Positions 42,322 to 51,095 of a DNA stretch of 64,000 nucleotides are shown piece by piece. The DNA is from Anaerolineales bacterium UBA5797 (GTDB lineage Bacteria > Chloroflexota > Anaerolineae > Anaerolineales > Villigracilaceae). The stretch covers positions 1-64,000 of the forward strand of contig DIDP01000088.1 in NCBI GenBank assembly GCA_002418205.1, given 5' to 3'. A program made the translations under genes and the position numbers. Under the pieces are notes generated by a model. That model was not told the DNA's origin and searched no databases. It saw only the letters and a program-made list of their open reading frames with translations. The stretch's first letter is position 1, and the number at the start of each line of letters is the position of its first letter.

Positions 42322-43582
42322 GCAAGACTCCTTGAGGGTGGAGGATATCCATTTTTCGGGAGGATTTGATTCTCCATGCGGACAAGAACAACACTGCTTG
42401 AACGGTCTCCGCGATGAGGATCGCCCAACCCACACCCGACGCCCCCAAACGCGGAATGAACAGGGAACTCAAAATCAATTGTACGAGCAAGGAGAATGCC
42501 AGCAGGCGCAGGAGGATCTTTTCCTTGTTTTGCGCCAGAAATTCCAACGAGAGAAAAGAACTGACGGTGTAGGGGATCAACGAAAAAGCCAGCACCTGCA
42601 ATACGGGAACAGATGCCCGATAATCGGACCCGAAGAAAACCTCGATCAAGGGTCTCGCCAGGAAAAAAAGCAGGACTGAGCCGCCCGACGCGGCAACAAC
42701 GAGGAACAACCCAGACAGATGGAAAATCCTTCGATCGATGCCAGCATGATGTTCCTTCGCCAGAGCAGGATAGAACACGGTGAACGCTGCAATATGACCC
42801 AGGTGCGCTGCCTCCACGATGCGGGCTGCGGCGGAAAACAACCCGGTCATCGAGGCGGTGCCGAGGATAGAGAGCATGAAGAGAGTCGATCTTTGATACA
42901 GGATTCCAAAAATGGCGATCGATGCAACCGGTACACAAATCACGAACAGCGACCGCAACTCGTGGAGTGAAAAGCGCCAGCCCCAAAATGAGTCCGGTGA
43001 GACCGGCAAACACAGTATCCCAGCCAGCAGAGTCCCAATGATCTGAACGCCGAGCAGTTCAACCGCGAGCTTGACGAGCCCTTCCCCCTGCCGGATGAAC
43101 ATCAGAACCACAACGACTTGTAAAAAAGGAATAATAAAGTTCAACCAGCCGTAAAGACCCATTTTTTGTTTCCCCCGCAGAATGGACGTGAAGATTGTAA
43201 AGAAGGCAAGCGGGATCAACGCCAGGCTGTAGATTCGCAGGGCGGATATGCCTTCCGGCGTTTGGCTTGGCAGGAACGGGGAGAATGAATAAACGAACCC
43301 AATGAACAAAATGGACAATATCAATTGCAGGTTCAACGCAGATGAGAGTCGGGAGAGATCCTGCCTGGCAGCGATCTCGCGGATGAGGACCATGTCCGAG
43401 CCAAAGGTGGTGAGCGTGTTGCCGATCAGGATCAGCGCGGCAAATAAGGAATATCCACCAAACTCATCCACGGATAATCGTCGCGCCAGCAGATAGGTCA
43501 CGACCACCGCGCAGCCTTGCGCCCCGATTCGGGCGACCAGCAGCCAAAGGCTTTCGCGGGCAAGCTTCCTGAACAGATTCAT
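42296..43582 (-). CDS. Wzx-like polysaccharide flippase (MATE/MVF superfamily)
   Basis: 428 residues with about 12-14 transmembrane helices. The opening KLARESLWLLVARIGAQGCAV with YLLARRLSVDEFGGYSLFAA is the usual polysaccharide-biosynthesis (PF01943-like) start. It should flip lipid-linked glycan units across the membrane. The ATG at 43582 overlaps the methyltransferase stop (ATGA). Its 3' end overlaps the phosphorylase start region by 26 bases. It forms one coupled chain with the methyltransferase and radical-SAM genes. Confidence 0.88.
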   Translation of the reverse strand: MNLFRKLARESLWLLVARIGAQGCAVVVTYLLARRLSVDEFGGYSLFAALILIGNTLTTFGSDMVLIREIAARQDLSRLSSALNLQLILSILFIGFVYSFSPFLPSQTPEGISALRIYSLALIPLAFFTIFTSILRGKQKMGLYGWLNFIIPFLQVVVVLMFIRQGEGLVKLAVELLGVQIIGTLLAGILCLPVSPDSFWGWRFSLHELRSLFVICVPVASIAIFGILYQRSTLFMLSILGTASMTGLFSAAARIVEAAHLGHIAAFTVFYPALAKEHHAGIDRRIFHLSGLFLVVAASGGSVLLFFLARPLIEVFFGSDYRASVPVLQVLAFSLIPYTVSSFLSLEFLAQNKEKILLRLLAFSLLVQLILSSLFIPRLGASGVGWAILIAETVQAVLFLSAWRIKSSRKMDILHPQGVLHELSDPSQ

Positions 43583-44385
43583 GTCGGTCGATACCGCAGC
43601 GTGATGATGAAGAAATCGCCCCAGCCGCGCCAGGGACGGCGAAAAGCCAGTCGGTCGTCGAGCCAACTCATGGTCCGGTAAAGACGCGGGTAACGTTTGG
43701 CGAAGTTCTTCGACTCGGCGGTCGGTGTGAGGACGGAGAGTCCCTCGATTGAGAGGCAATCGTACTCATCCTCAAACCAATGCAAAACTTTTTCGGGCGT
43801 GAAATAATAAACGGTGAAATACAATCCCTCGAGATGGGCACGCGTGCCATCCTTCGAGAAGCGGCGGAATGCCAGACGCGGATGCCCGCGAAAAATCTCC
43901 GCCATCTCCCACAGGCAGACGGGCGGCATCAGCACCCAGGTAACGATGCCATTCGGACGCAAGACCTTTGGCAGTTGCGCAACGACCGGCGAAAGATCGG
44001 GGATGCAGTTCAAGCCGCCAAGATTCGAAAAGACCGCGTCGAACGGCGCGCTTTGAATTTGATTCAGTTCAGTAAACGAACATTGTTGAACTGTGATCCG
44101 GTTTTCCAAATGCAGTTGGGTTTCTTTATCGTGCAACCGCGCCAGCATGCCGGGCGCAATATCCGTGGCGTGGATTCGATAGCCGCGCCGCGCCAGCTCG
44201 ACGGCATCGGTGCCCGTACCGGCGTTCAACTCCAGAATGCGCGAGCCGTTGGGAAGAAAGCGCTCCAAATGTGCATACACTCTGTTCCGCATGCGCGTCT
44301 GGTTGGGATGATCCTCCGCGAAGGCGTCATATTTTTCAGCGGTGCGCGAGAAGGCTTCGGCGATGGTATTGAAATCGTTCATCAT
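43579..44385 (-). CDS. class I SAM-dependent methyltransferase
   Basis: 268 residues. Motif I ILELNAGTGTDAVELARRG (glycine loop with Asn for the usual Gly/Asp), motif II IHATDIAPGMLARL, then PFDAVFSNLGGLNCIPDL. The C-terminal part, with AHLEGLYFTVYYFTPEKV, suits small-molecule or glycan methyltransferases. The start overlaps the radical-SAM stop and the stop overlaps the flippase start, so the three genes are translated as a chain. It may methylate a sugar or lipid carrier in the same pathway. Confidence 0.85.
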   Translation of the reverse strand: MMNDFNTIAEAFSRTAEKYDAFAEDHPNQTRMRNRVYAHLERFLPNGSRILELNAGTGTDAVELARRGYRIHATDIAPGMLARLHDKETQLHLENRITVQQCSFTELNQIQSAPFDAVFSNLGGLNCIPDLSPVVAQLPKVLRPNGIVTWVLMPPVCLWEMAEIFRGHPRLAFRRFSKDGTRAHLEGLYFTVYYFTPEKVLHWFEDEYDCLSIEGLSVLTPTAESKNFAKRYPRLYRTMSWLDDRLAFRRPWRGWGDFFIITLRYRPT

Positions 44386-45782
44386 AAATACCTCCTCAAT
44401 TGAAGTTCGCTTTTGAGCATGCCGAACAGATTGCGCGGCATGGAGGCGACACCGCGCAGGGATGGCTTCTCCACCGCCCGCCGCATCCGGAATTCATAAT
44501 GGACGCGGCCGTGCAAAATGCGATAGAACTCTGTTGGGAACGGACCATGATACAACATCGCCAGGTCGTCCGAGTCGATCCAGTTTTGTCTTTCGCCCAA
44601 TTCCAGTTTCACGCGCTCGTAAAATTTCGTTCCCGGGAGCGGGTACGACACGGAAACCCCGAGATCGTCCGGCCGACATTCGCGCACCATCCTCAGGGTC
44701 TTTTGCACATCCTCCCACATCTCGCCGGGATACCCGAACTGCAAAAAGAATCCCACCTCAATTCCCTGCGCGTGCAATAACTTCGCAGCGCGATAAATAT
44801 CCTCCACCTTGTCGCCCTTGTCCATCGCATCGAGAATTTTTTGTGAACCCGATTCCGCGCCGATCCACACGGTCTTGCATCCCGCTTTTGCCAGCGCGGC
44901 AGCGGTCTTCTCTTTGACCAGATCCGCGCGCTGTAAACACTTGAACGGGATGACCGCGTCCGCTTCACGCAGCAACTCCGCGAACTTTTCGATCCATCCC
45001 GGTTTCAATCCCAAAATGTCATCCGCAAACCAGATGTGATCGGGCGCAAAATTTTCCTTCAGCCACTTCATCTCGGAGGCCACATTCTCCGGCGAGCGCG
45101 AATGATAGCGCTGTCCCCAGATCGGCTTGGCACACCAGTTGCAGTGATACGGACAGCCGCGCGTCGTCACCATGTTCATCGAAAAGTATCCGTGACGTTC
45201 CATCCAGATTCTTCTATACTTTTCGACATCCACCAGATCCCAGGCGGGGAACGGGAGTTTATCGAGATCTTTGATGTCGGGTCTGCGAGTTGGGAATTGC
45301 GAACCATGTGACGCCAGCCCGATCACATCACTCGCATCCCTCCCTGCCGATAACTGATTCAGCAATTCGAGCAGAGTCTCCTCCCCCTCCCCAAGCAGAC
45401 AGTGGTCCGCGCCGCGTTCGAGATAATCTGCGTAATGATCGGTCGCGTCCGCGCCGCACAGGATGACCACGCATCCGCGCGCCTTTGCCATTTCGATCAT
45501 TCTGAACGCGGCTTCGCGCATCCGCAACAAACACATCTTGGATAGATAGTTGAAGTTGTCTTCGTAGATGATCGCGTATTGCGGTTGGTGTTCGTCGAGC
45601 GCGGCAGCCCATTCCTCCTCGGACTCTGCCAGCATCGCATCGAACAACGCGACCTCATATCCGTGCAAGCGCAGCCAGCTCGCGGCATATAACGTTCCCA
45701 GCGGCGGATAGGGCTGCATCGCCTCCCACAATTTGGGATCGAATCGCAGATAGTAGGATTGACCGAGCAGGATCTGGGTCAT
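44382..45782 (-). CDS. B12-binding-type radical SAM protein
   Basis: 466 residues. An N-terminal cobalamin-binding-like Rossmann domain (about 20-150: YPPLGTLYAASWLRLHGYEV, ARGCVVILCGADATDH) is followed by a radical SAM barrel with GCPYHCNWC (about 208-216) and AESGSQKILDAMDKGD. Such enzymes carry out difficult methylations or rearrangements on glycans, lipids or peptides; the cobalamin-binding His signature (DxHxxG) is not clear, so B12 binding is uncertain. It is the first gene of the coupled trio. A palindromic repeat (45791-45881) separates it from the nucleotidyltransferase gene. Confidence 0.85.
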   Translation of the reverse strand: MTQILLGQSYYLRFDPKLWEAMQPYPPLGTLYAASWLRLHGYEVALFDAMLAESEEEWAAALDEHQPQYAIIYEDNFNYLSKMCLLRMREAAFRMIEMAKARGCVVILCGADATDHYADYLERGADHCLLGEGEETLLELLNQLSAGRDASDVIGLASHGSQFPTRRPDIKDLDKLPFPAWDLVDVEKYRRIWMERHGYFSMNMVTTRGCPYHCNWCAKPIWGQRYHSRSPENVASEMKWLKENFAPDHIWFADDILGLKPGWIEKFAELLREADAVIPFKCLQRADLVKEKTAAALAKAGCKTVWIGAESGSQKILDAMDKGDKVEDIYRAAKLLHAQGIEVGFFLQFGYPGEMWEDVQKTLRMVRECRPDDLGVSVSYPLPGTKFYERVKLELGERQNWIDSDDLAMLYHGPFPTEFYRILHGRVHYEFRMRRAVEKPSLRGVASMPRNLFGMLKSELQLRRYL

Positions 45783-45790
45783 AAGTCAGC

Positions 45791-45881
45791 CCGTCATCGT
45801 GAGCCACGTAGTGGCGATGCAATCTCCGCTTGTGTTGAGGATCGCTTCACCCACGCACCTCGCTCGGGGTTCGCAATGACA
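45791..45881. repeat. CGTCATTGCGAG-family palindrome at the end of the nucleotidyltransferase gene
   Basis: Runs from CCGTCATCGTGAG to GTTCGCAATGACA with internal GATGCAATCTCC. It encodes the last 25 or so residues and the stop codon of the nucleotidyltransferase-like gene, so the repeat seems to have replaced the original 3' end. Confidence 0.7.
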
Positions 45882-46789
45882 TGATTTCTTAATCTCTCAT
45901 CAAGCGCATCCTGCGTTCGTTTCCGATGATGACCGAAATTGCCCTGACACATCTCCGCATTGAAGACCGTCTCTTCGCCGAAGCCGGGTTGTTTGGAGAA
46001 GCGCGAAATTTTACGACTCATCTCCCAGCGTTCGAAGCGGTCGCCGGATTTACCTCGTAAAAGATGTTCCGTCATGGCGAGGAGCGACTGAAAGGAACGA
46101 CGAATCAATCTCCTGTACGGAGACGGAGATTGATTCGTCGAGCTTCGCTCTCCTCGCAACGACGGATACGCATTCGGCAAATATGCCTCCACCCATTCAT
46201 TCGCCTTCAGCAGCCTGTCATACACATCCGATCCCGTAACGGGAATCATCTGACATAACTCGCGTGCGGAATACAGATCGCGTTGACGCCATTCCAGCGC
46301 ATTCTCGGAAACGATCAAATTGGGGCAGAGCGTATGACCGGACAAACGCGCCAGACGATTGAACAATAACGCAAATGCCCGGGCAGTCCATACCCGCCCT
46401 GACGCGGCGACCAGCATAAAATCAAAATCCGCACGGTCAGAGGCGTTCATCACCGCCAGTGATCCCGTCAATGCCGCCATGCGGACGAAGGGCAACGACC
46501 CCAATATGCGACCATATTTCAAGGCGAGGGGCAGCAACTTCCTTGAACGCGCCTCACGCTCTTTGCGAATCTCCACAATCTCTATACGTCCTGGCAGGGT
46601 GAAATAGATTTCGGTTTTCTCAAGGCGGTCATTGGCATCCGAAGCCCGCTGCACCTCTTCAACCGTGGTCCTCACCCCCACCAGATACCGATGAACTTCC
46701 TCTACAGTCAGCGGATGGTCGAATATATCCGAATAAGCCAATGTATCCAGAACAGCCCGGGATATTTCGTTTGAAGATGGTCGCGCCAT
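45794..46789 (-). CDS. nucleotidyltransferase-fold protein disrupted in frame by repeats
   Basis: 331 residues as read. A helical N-terminal part (ISRAVLDTLAYSDIFDHPLT) resembles a winged helix. A nucleotidyltransferase core follows, with the G-S loop and D-x-D metal site in AALTGSLAVMNASDRADFDF. Two palindromic repeats interrupt the rest: one encodes about 32 residues (SLRGERSSTNQSPSPYRRLI onward), the other the C-terminus. The protein may be a minimal nucleotidyltransferase acting on a glycan precursor, or may already be damaged. The frame stays open throughout. Confidence 0.65.
   Translation of the reverse strand: MARPSSNEISRAVLDTLAYSDIFDHPLTVEEVHRYLVGVRTTVEEVQRASDANDRLEKTEIYFTLPGRIEIVEIRKEREARSRKLLPLALKYGRILGSLPFVRMAALTGSLAVMNASDRADFDFMLVAASGRVWTARAFALLFNRLARLSGHTLCPNLIVSENALEWRQRDLYSARELCQMIPVTGSDVYDRLLKANEWVEAYLPNAYPSLRGERSSTNQSPSPYRRLIRRSFQSLLAMTEHLLRGKSGDRFERWEMSRKISRFSKQPGFGEETVFNAEMCQGNFGHHRKRTQDALDERLRNHVIANPERGAWVKRSSTQAEIASPLRGSR
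46069..46165. repeat. palindromic repeat inserted inside the nucleotidyltransferase gene
   Basis: Arms CCGTCATGGCGAGGAGCG and CTCTCCTCGCAACGACGG, with an inner pair CGACGAATCAATCTCC / GGAGATTGATTCGTCG around TGTACGGAGAC. It is a long near-perfect palindrome of the same family as 8971 and 62863, here within a reading frame. Confidence 0.75.
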
Positions 46790-46872
46790 TTATAAATCCA
46801 ATCGATTAAAATCCGGCGTATTATCCAATAGACACACCGGCCGGAACAATTCTTTCAACTGATAATTTTTTC

Positions 46873-48060
46873 ATGCATCTTACCATTGTCACTCCGTTTC
46901 CGCCTGCAATTACGGGTATCGGTCAATACGGCTACCACATAACGCGTGGATTGGCGAAGTCGGGGATGTTTGCGCGTATCACGGTGCTGGCAGGTTCTCA
47001 CGTCAACGGAGGCAAGCCAAATCATTTGGGTTCAACGGAGATCGAATATTGCTGGGCACCCGGCCATTTTAACGCGCGGCAGGCAATTCTGTCCCGCGTG
47101 AGGCGTTTGGATCCCGACCTAGTCTGGTTCAACGCGGGAGCGAGCATCTTCGGCAAATCGCCCTGGATGAACATCTCCGGTCTGCTGACGCCGACACTCG
47201 TGCAGCGCATGGGATACCCGACGATCACAACTCTCCACGAACTGGTCGAACTGTCGGACCTGCGCGCCCTGAACGCGCCGGGCGGTCCGCTTGCCAGGGT
47301 CGGCGCAAAACTTCTGACGCGGATCACCTCACAAGCCGACCTGGTTTGCCTGACGATGAAAAGCTACACCGACCGGCTTTCGATGCAGGGCGTGGACTGC
47401 ACGCACATCCCGATCGGCGCCTATCATGAACCGGAAATGCTCGAAGAATCGGATTCGGATGAACTATTATTTTTTACGACACTGGCGCCCTTCAAGGGAC
47501 TGGAATTGCTGATTGAGGCATTTGAATTACTGCGTTTGGAGTTTCCTGGACTGAGCCTCACCATCGCCGGGTCTGAGCACGTGCGCTTCCCTGATTATGC
47601 GCGCGAGTTGAAGGTGCGGTTCGAAAAAATGGACGGCATCCACTGGCGGGGACAAACCTCCGAAGACGATGTGATGGACCTCTTCCGGCGCGCGAAGGTG
47701 GTCGTGCTGCCGTACACCGCATCCACAGGTTCGTCGAGCGTGCTGTATCAAGCCGCGACCTGGGGGCGGGCTGTTGTGGCATCGAATCTGAGCGAGATCA
47801 AAACGCTGGCTGCGGAAAGCGATCTGCAGGCGGAATTTTTTGAAAATGGAAACATCCAGAGTCTGGTCGCCGCCATTTCCAGCTTGATCACTTCAAAAGA
47901 AAAACGCCGCGGACAGATCGTTCATAACTTCAATGTCATGCAGCGGACGCGCCCGCAGGAAACCAGCCGAAAATACATCCGCGCATTCAACCGCGCCCTC
48001 GAAAAACGAAGCAGTCCCAAGCGGATTCCCGTCCCGCGTGCGGAGCAGGAGCCTGCATGA
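46873..48060 (+). CDS. glycosyltransferase, GT4/GT-B type
   Basis: 395 residues of two Rossmann domains. The N-terminal domain begins LTIVTPFPPAITGIGQYGYH. The C-terminal nucleotide-sugar domain has LLFFTTLAPFKGLELLIEAF, LTIAGSEH and a VVVLPYTASTGSSSVLYQAA loop in place of the usual E-x7-E motif. It transfers a sugar from a nucleotide donor to a growing glycan. Its end overlaps the next gene's start by four bases (ATGA). No ribosome site is obvious before its own ATG. Donor and acceptor are not predictable. Confidence 0.88.
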   Translation: MHLTIVTPFPPAITGIGQYGYHITRGLAKSGMFARITVLAGSHVNGGKPNHLGSTEIEYCWAPGHFNARQAILSRVRRLDPDLVWFNAGASIFGKSPWMNISGLLTPTLVQRMGYPTITTLHELVELSDLRALNAPGGPLARVGAKLLTRITSQADLVCLTMKSYTDRLSMQGVDCTHIPIGAYHEPEMLEESDSDELLFFTTLAPFKGLELLIEAFELLRLEFPGLSLTIAGSEHVRFPDYARELKVRFEKMDGIHWRGQTSEDDVMDLFRRAKVVVLPYTASTGSSSVLYQAATWGRAVVASNLSEIKTLAAESDLQAEFFENGNIQSLVAAISSLITSKEKRRGQIVHNFNVMQRTRPQETSRKYIRAFNRALEKRSSPKRIPVPRAEQEPA

Positions 48061-51000
48061 TCCCGCGCCGCGTCCGCATGGCGGTTCTGATCGCGTTCCT
48101 CGGTCATGGATTATTCATTCTGGCCGCGCGCTATCGCCTGAGTTACGATGCGTACACACATATGCTGTTCGCAAACCATTACGCCGAAAACTGGTTCTCG
48201 TTATGGGAAACGCGCTGGTACACAGGTTTTACGGTTGTATCCTATCCGCCGCTGACACACCAACTCATCGCATCCTTCATCCCCCTGCTTGGTTTTGACA
48301 GGGCATTTGCGCTGATTCTCTGGGTCGTCGCGAGTCTTTATCCTCTTGGTATTTATGCTTTTAGCCGGATCTTCACAGGCAGGAGCTCCGCCGCCTACGC
48401 CGCGCTCGCTTCCGCCATCCTGCTTCCGATCTATGTTGTCGCGCACATCTTCGGTCAACTGCCATTCCTCGCCAGCACGCTTCTGGCTTTATTTGCCGCG
48501 GCAAGTCTCGACCGGTATCTGCGTGAGGGCGGCGTCCACAACTTTCTGCTCACGGTCTCGCTGTATACCACCGCGATGGCGCTTCATCACGCGGTGCTGA
48601 TGGTACATCCGTTTTTGGTTCAGGCGGTAATCATAAAAAATCTATTCAACCACAGAGACACTAAGACACTGGGATTCAATAAAACAAACTCTGCGGTCGC
48701 TGTGCCTCCGCGGCTGATATTCCGGTTTTTGCTGGTTTGCGCATTTTCCGTTTTGTTCAGCCTGCTCGTAATCTTCCCCTTCTGGGGTTGGGGCATGGAT
48801 CAAACTCTCCAAACGCCCATCGACCACCTCTCGCGCCACAACTTCCTCACCGACCCGCTCGCACTGGCGATCTTCTTCCTCCCGTTGTATGGTCCGCTCG
48901 CTGCGGTCATCCCGTTCCTCGTACGCAAATGGCAGCCGCGCTTCATCGGTCTGCTTGCCGCCTTTGCGATCCTCTTTCTGCTTGGGCTGGGCGGGACGAC
49001 TCCCCTGCCGCGTCTCCTCTTCGGCTCTGCCTGGGAATGGCTGACCTATGACCGTTTCGCGTTTTGGGCGTGCCTGACCCTGACCCCGTTTTTTGGCATC
49101 TTATTCATTCGGATGAAGAAAAGGCTGCGCCTCGGGACCAAGCCGAAGGTTGTCCCGCTCCGAAGGGATCTTGTCCCAGCCCTGACCTTTTCCGTTTTCA
49201 TTGTCACCACACTGGGAGCCTGGTTCACGCCCATTGTTTTTCCCCTCCAACCCAAACCCATTGAGATGAAACCCATCGTCGAATTTCTCGATAAAGGCGA
49301 CCATTCTCAATGGCGTTACGTCACTTTTGGTTTTGGCGATCAATTTGCATTTTTGAATCTGCTTACAAGAGCCACCACAATCGACGGAAGTTATCACACC
49401 GCACGCACACTACCCGAACTGCGCCAAAGCGGACTCGGGCAGATCGACACATCCTATTGGGCGCTGAACGGCATGAATGCCATCATCCCCATCCTGCAGA
49501 GATCCGGCGAGCGCGGCGTGCGCTGGGGATTCGTCAACACGGACACAGTGCAAGCTGCCGGACTGCGTTGGGGAACGATCCATCGCAGTCCATTCGTGCC
49601 GATCCTGAACGAACTCGGATGGAGGAAAGTCGAAACATTGAGCAACGGTGTGATGGTTTATGAAAATCCGAATGCACTTTTACCCAATCGCGTCACGCCG
49701 CCCGATGCACCACCATTTACTTCATTTGCCTGGGGTGTATTCCCAATGCTGGCTTTTGTATCGGCCGCGGCATTGGGCGCGCTGCGCGTGGTTCCGGTTC
49801 AAGCCGAATGGATCATCCGAAAGATCCATGCGTTCGTCGTCGGCTTGCTTCCCATTGCGCTATGCTTTTGGATCTATCGCATTGCGGGAGAATTTTCGCA
49901 TCCGCGCGTCTATTTCACCTATGACAACGCCCTGTTCTTCCTCAGCGACGCGCTGGTCTTGCTGGCGGTCGTTCTCTGGGTTGCCGTCCAGATCGCCAAA
50001 CCGCATAAATTTCCACTGGCAAATTATCCTTTGCCGGTCATTTTGTTCTTTGTCTTCTGCCTCCTCGCAACACTCAGCACCTTCTGGTCGCGCGATTGGC
50101 GGACCACCCTCTACATCTCCCTGCATTTCTGGCTGGTCTTTCTTTTCTTCCTTTCCCTGCGCGATTGGCACAAGACCTGGAGGATCGCCATGTTCGGTCT
50201 CTGCGCGGGATTGACCATCCAGCTTGTCGCGGGCTTTGCCGGGTTCGGATTGCAATCCACAGGTTTTCTCGATCCACTGACCATGAAATGGCCCGGCACA
50301 TTGGAGCCATCTGTGCGCGGCGCGAGCGTGGTGCAACTGGAAAACGGATTCCGTCTCCTGCGCGCCTACGGGACCTTGCCGCATCCGAACATTCTGGGCG
50401 GATTCGTCCTTCTCGCATTGCTCGGACCGGCAAGCCTGTTTCTTGCGAGTCAAAAGCCGAACTATCCGGCGCTTCTTCTGCTTTGCCTGGGCGTGATCCT
50501 GCTCGGTTTGACGTTTTCCCGTTCCGCGTGGCTGGGATTGGCTGCCTTCACTGGAGTTCTGATTCTGAAATTAAAACATTTCGAGGGCAAGAGAATCTTG
50601 TTGTTGATCACCGCCATTTCGTTGACGGTCATTCTCACAATTTTTCCGTTGCAGGATTTGTTTTTTACACGCGTCAGCAATTCGGAGATCAAAACAGAAC
50701 AGGTCTCAACAGTTGGACGCTTATGGGTGACAGAACAAGCCATCGACATGATCCGCGCACATCCTTTGACAGGCGCGGGGACCGGTTCCTTCGTCATCGA
50801 GTTGGCGAACACGGCTCCAGAAGGCGCGCCCATCGAACCGGTGCATGATGTTTTTTTGCTGGCGGCTTCCGAACTCGGCCTCCCGGGTATCGTTGTCCTT
50901 ATCGGGTTATTTGCTTCAGTCGCAGGGAGTATCGCCAAATTAAAATCTCCACTGGCGATCCTCGCCAGTGCAACGCTCGCGGGACTGGGTGTGATCAGTC

Positions 51001-51095
51001 TCTTCGATCACTATCTCTGGACGATCGCTCCCGGGCGCATGATGCTCGGGCTGGCGTTCGGTCTCTGGGCGGGACAGGCTGCACATGACGCGTGA
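48057..51095 (+). CDS. large membrane protein: GT39-like N-terminal part fused to O-antigen ligase/polymerase (Wzy)
   Basis: 1012 residues with about 22 transmembrane helices. The first half (1-about 560) looks like polytopic lipid-dependent glycosyltransferases or '6-pyruvoyl-tetrahydropterin synthase-related' membrane proteins: an early SYDAYTHMLFANHYAENW loop and a soluble stretch near KPIVEFLDKGDHSQWRYVTF. The second half (about 600-1012) is O-antigen ligase-like, with LPHPNILGGFVLLALLG, TFSRSAWLGLAAF and AHPLTGAGTGSF...PVHDVFLLAASELGLPG. Residues around 200-220 (NHRDTKTLGF) derive from an inserted repeat. It could both glycosylate and polymerise or ligate the glycan. The gene overlaps both neighbours. 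Confidence 0.85.
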   Translation: MIPRRVRMAVLIAFLGHGLFILAARYRLSYDAYTHMLFANHYAENWFSLWETRWYTGFTVVSYPPLTHQLIASFIPLLGFDRAFALILWVVASLYPLGIYAFSRIFTGRSSAAYAALASAILLPIYVVAHIFGQLPFLASTLLALFAAASLDRYLREGGVHNFLLTVSLYTTAMALHHAVLMVHPFLVQAVIIKNLFNHRDTKTLGFNKTNSAVAVPPRLIFRFLLVCAFSVLFSLLVIFPFWGWGMDQTLQTPIDHLSRHNFLTDPLALAIFFLPLYGPLAAVIPFLVRKWQPRFIGLLAAFAILFLLGLGGTTPLPRLLFGSAWEWLTYDRFAFWACLTLTPFFGILFIRMKKRLRLGTKPKVVPLRRDLVPALTFSVFIVTTLGAWFTPIVFPLQPKPIEMKPIVEFLDKGDHSQWRYVTFGFGDQFAFLNLLTRATTIDGSYHTARTLPELRQSGLGQIDTSYWALNGMNAIIPILQRSGERGVRWGFVNTDTVQAAGLRWGTIHRSPFVPILNELGWRKVETLSNGVMVYENPNALLPNRVTPPDAPPFTSFAWGVFPMLAFVSAAALGALRVVPVQAEWIIRKIHAFVVGLLPIALCFWIYRIAGEFSHPRVYFTYDNALFFLSDALVLLAVVLWVAVQIAKPHKFPLANYPLPVILFFVFCLLATLSTFWSRDWRTTLYISLHFWLVFLFFLSLRDWHKTWRIAMFGLCAGLTIQLVAGFAGFGLQSTGFLDPLTMKWPGTLEPSVRGASVVQLENGFRLLRAYGTLPHPNILGGFVLLALLGPASLFLASQKPNYPALLLLCLGVILLGLTFSRSAWLGLAAFTGVLILKLKHFEGKRILLLITAISLTVILTIFPLQDLFFTRVSNSEIKTEQVSTVGRLWVTEQAIDMIRAHPLTGAGTGSFVIELANTAPEGAPIEPVHDVFLLAASELGLPGIVVLIGLFASVAGSIAKLKSPLAILASATLAGLGVISLFDHYLWTIAPGRMMLGLAFGLWAGQAAHDA
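48646..48715. repeat. CCACAGAGACAC...CTCCGCGG palindrome inside the Wzy-like gene
   Basis: Arms ACCACAGAGACACTAAGAC and TCTGCGGTCGCTGTGCC-type, of the same family as 61667-61720. Inserted in frame in a loop between membrane helices. Confidence 0.6.
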
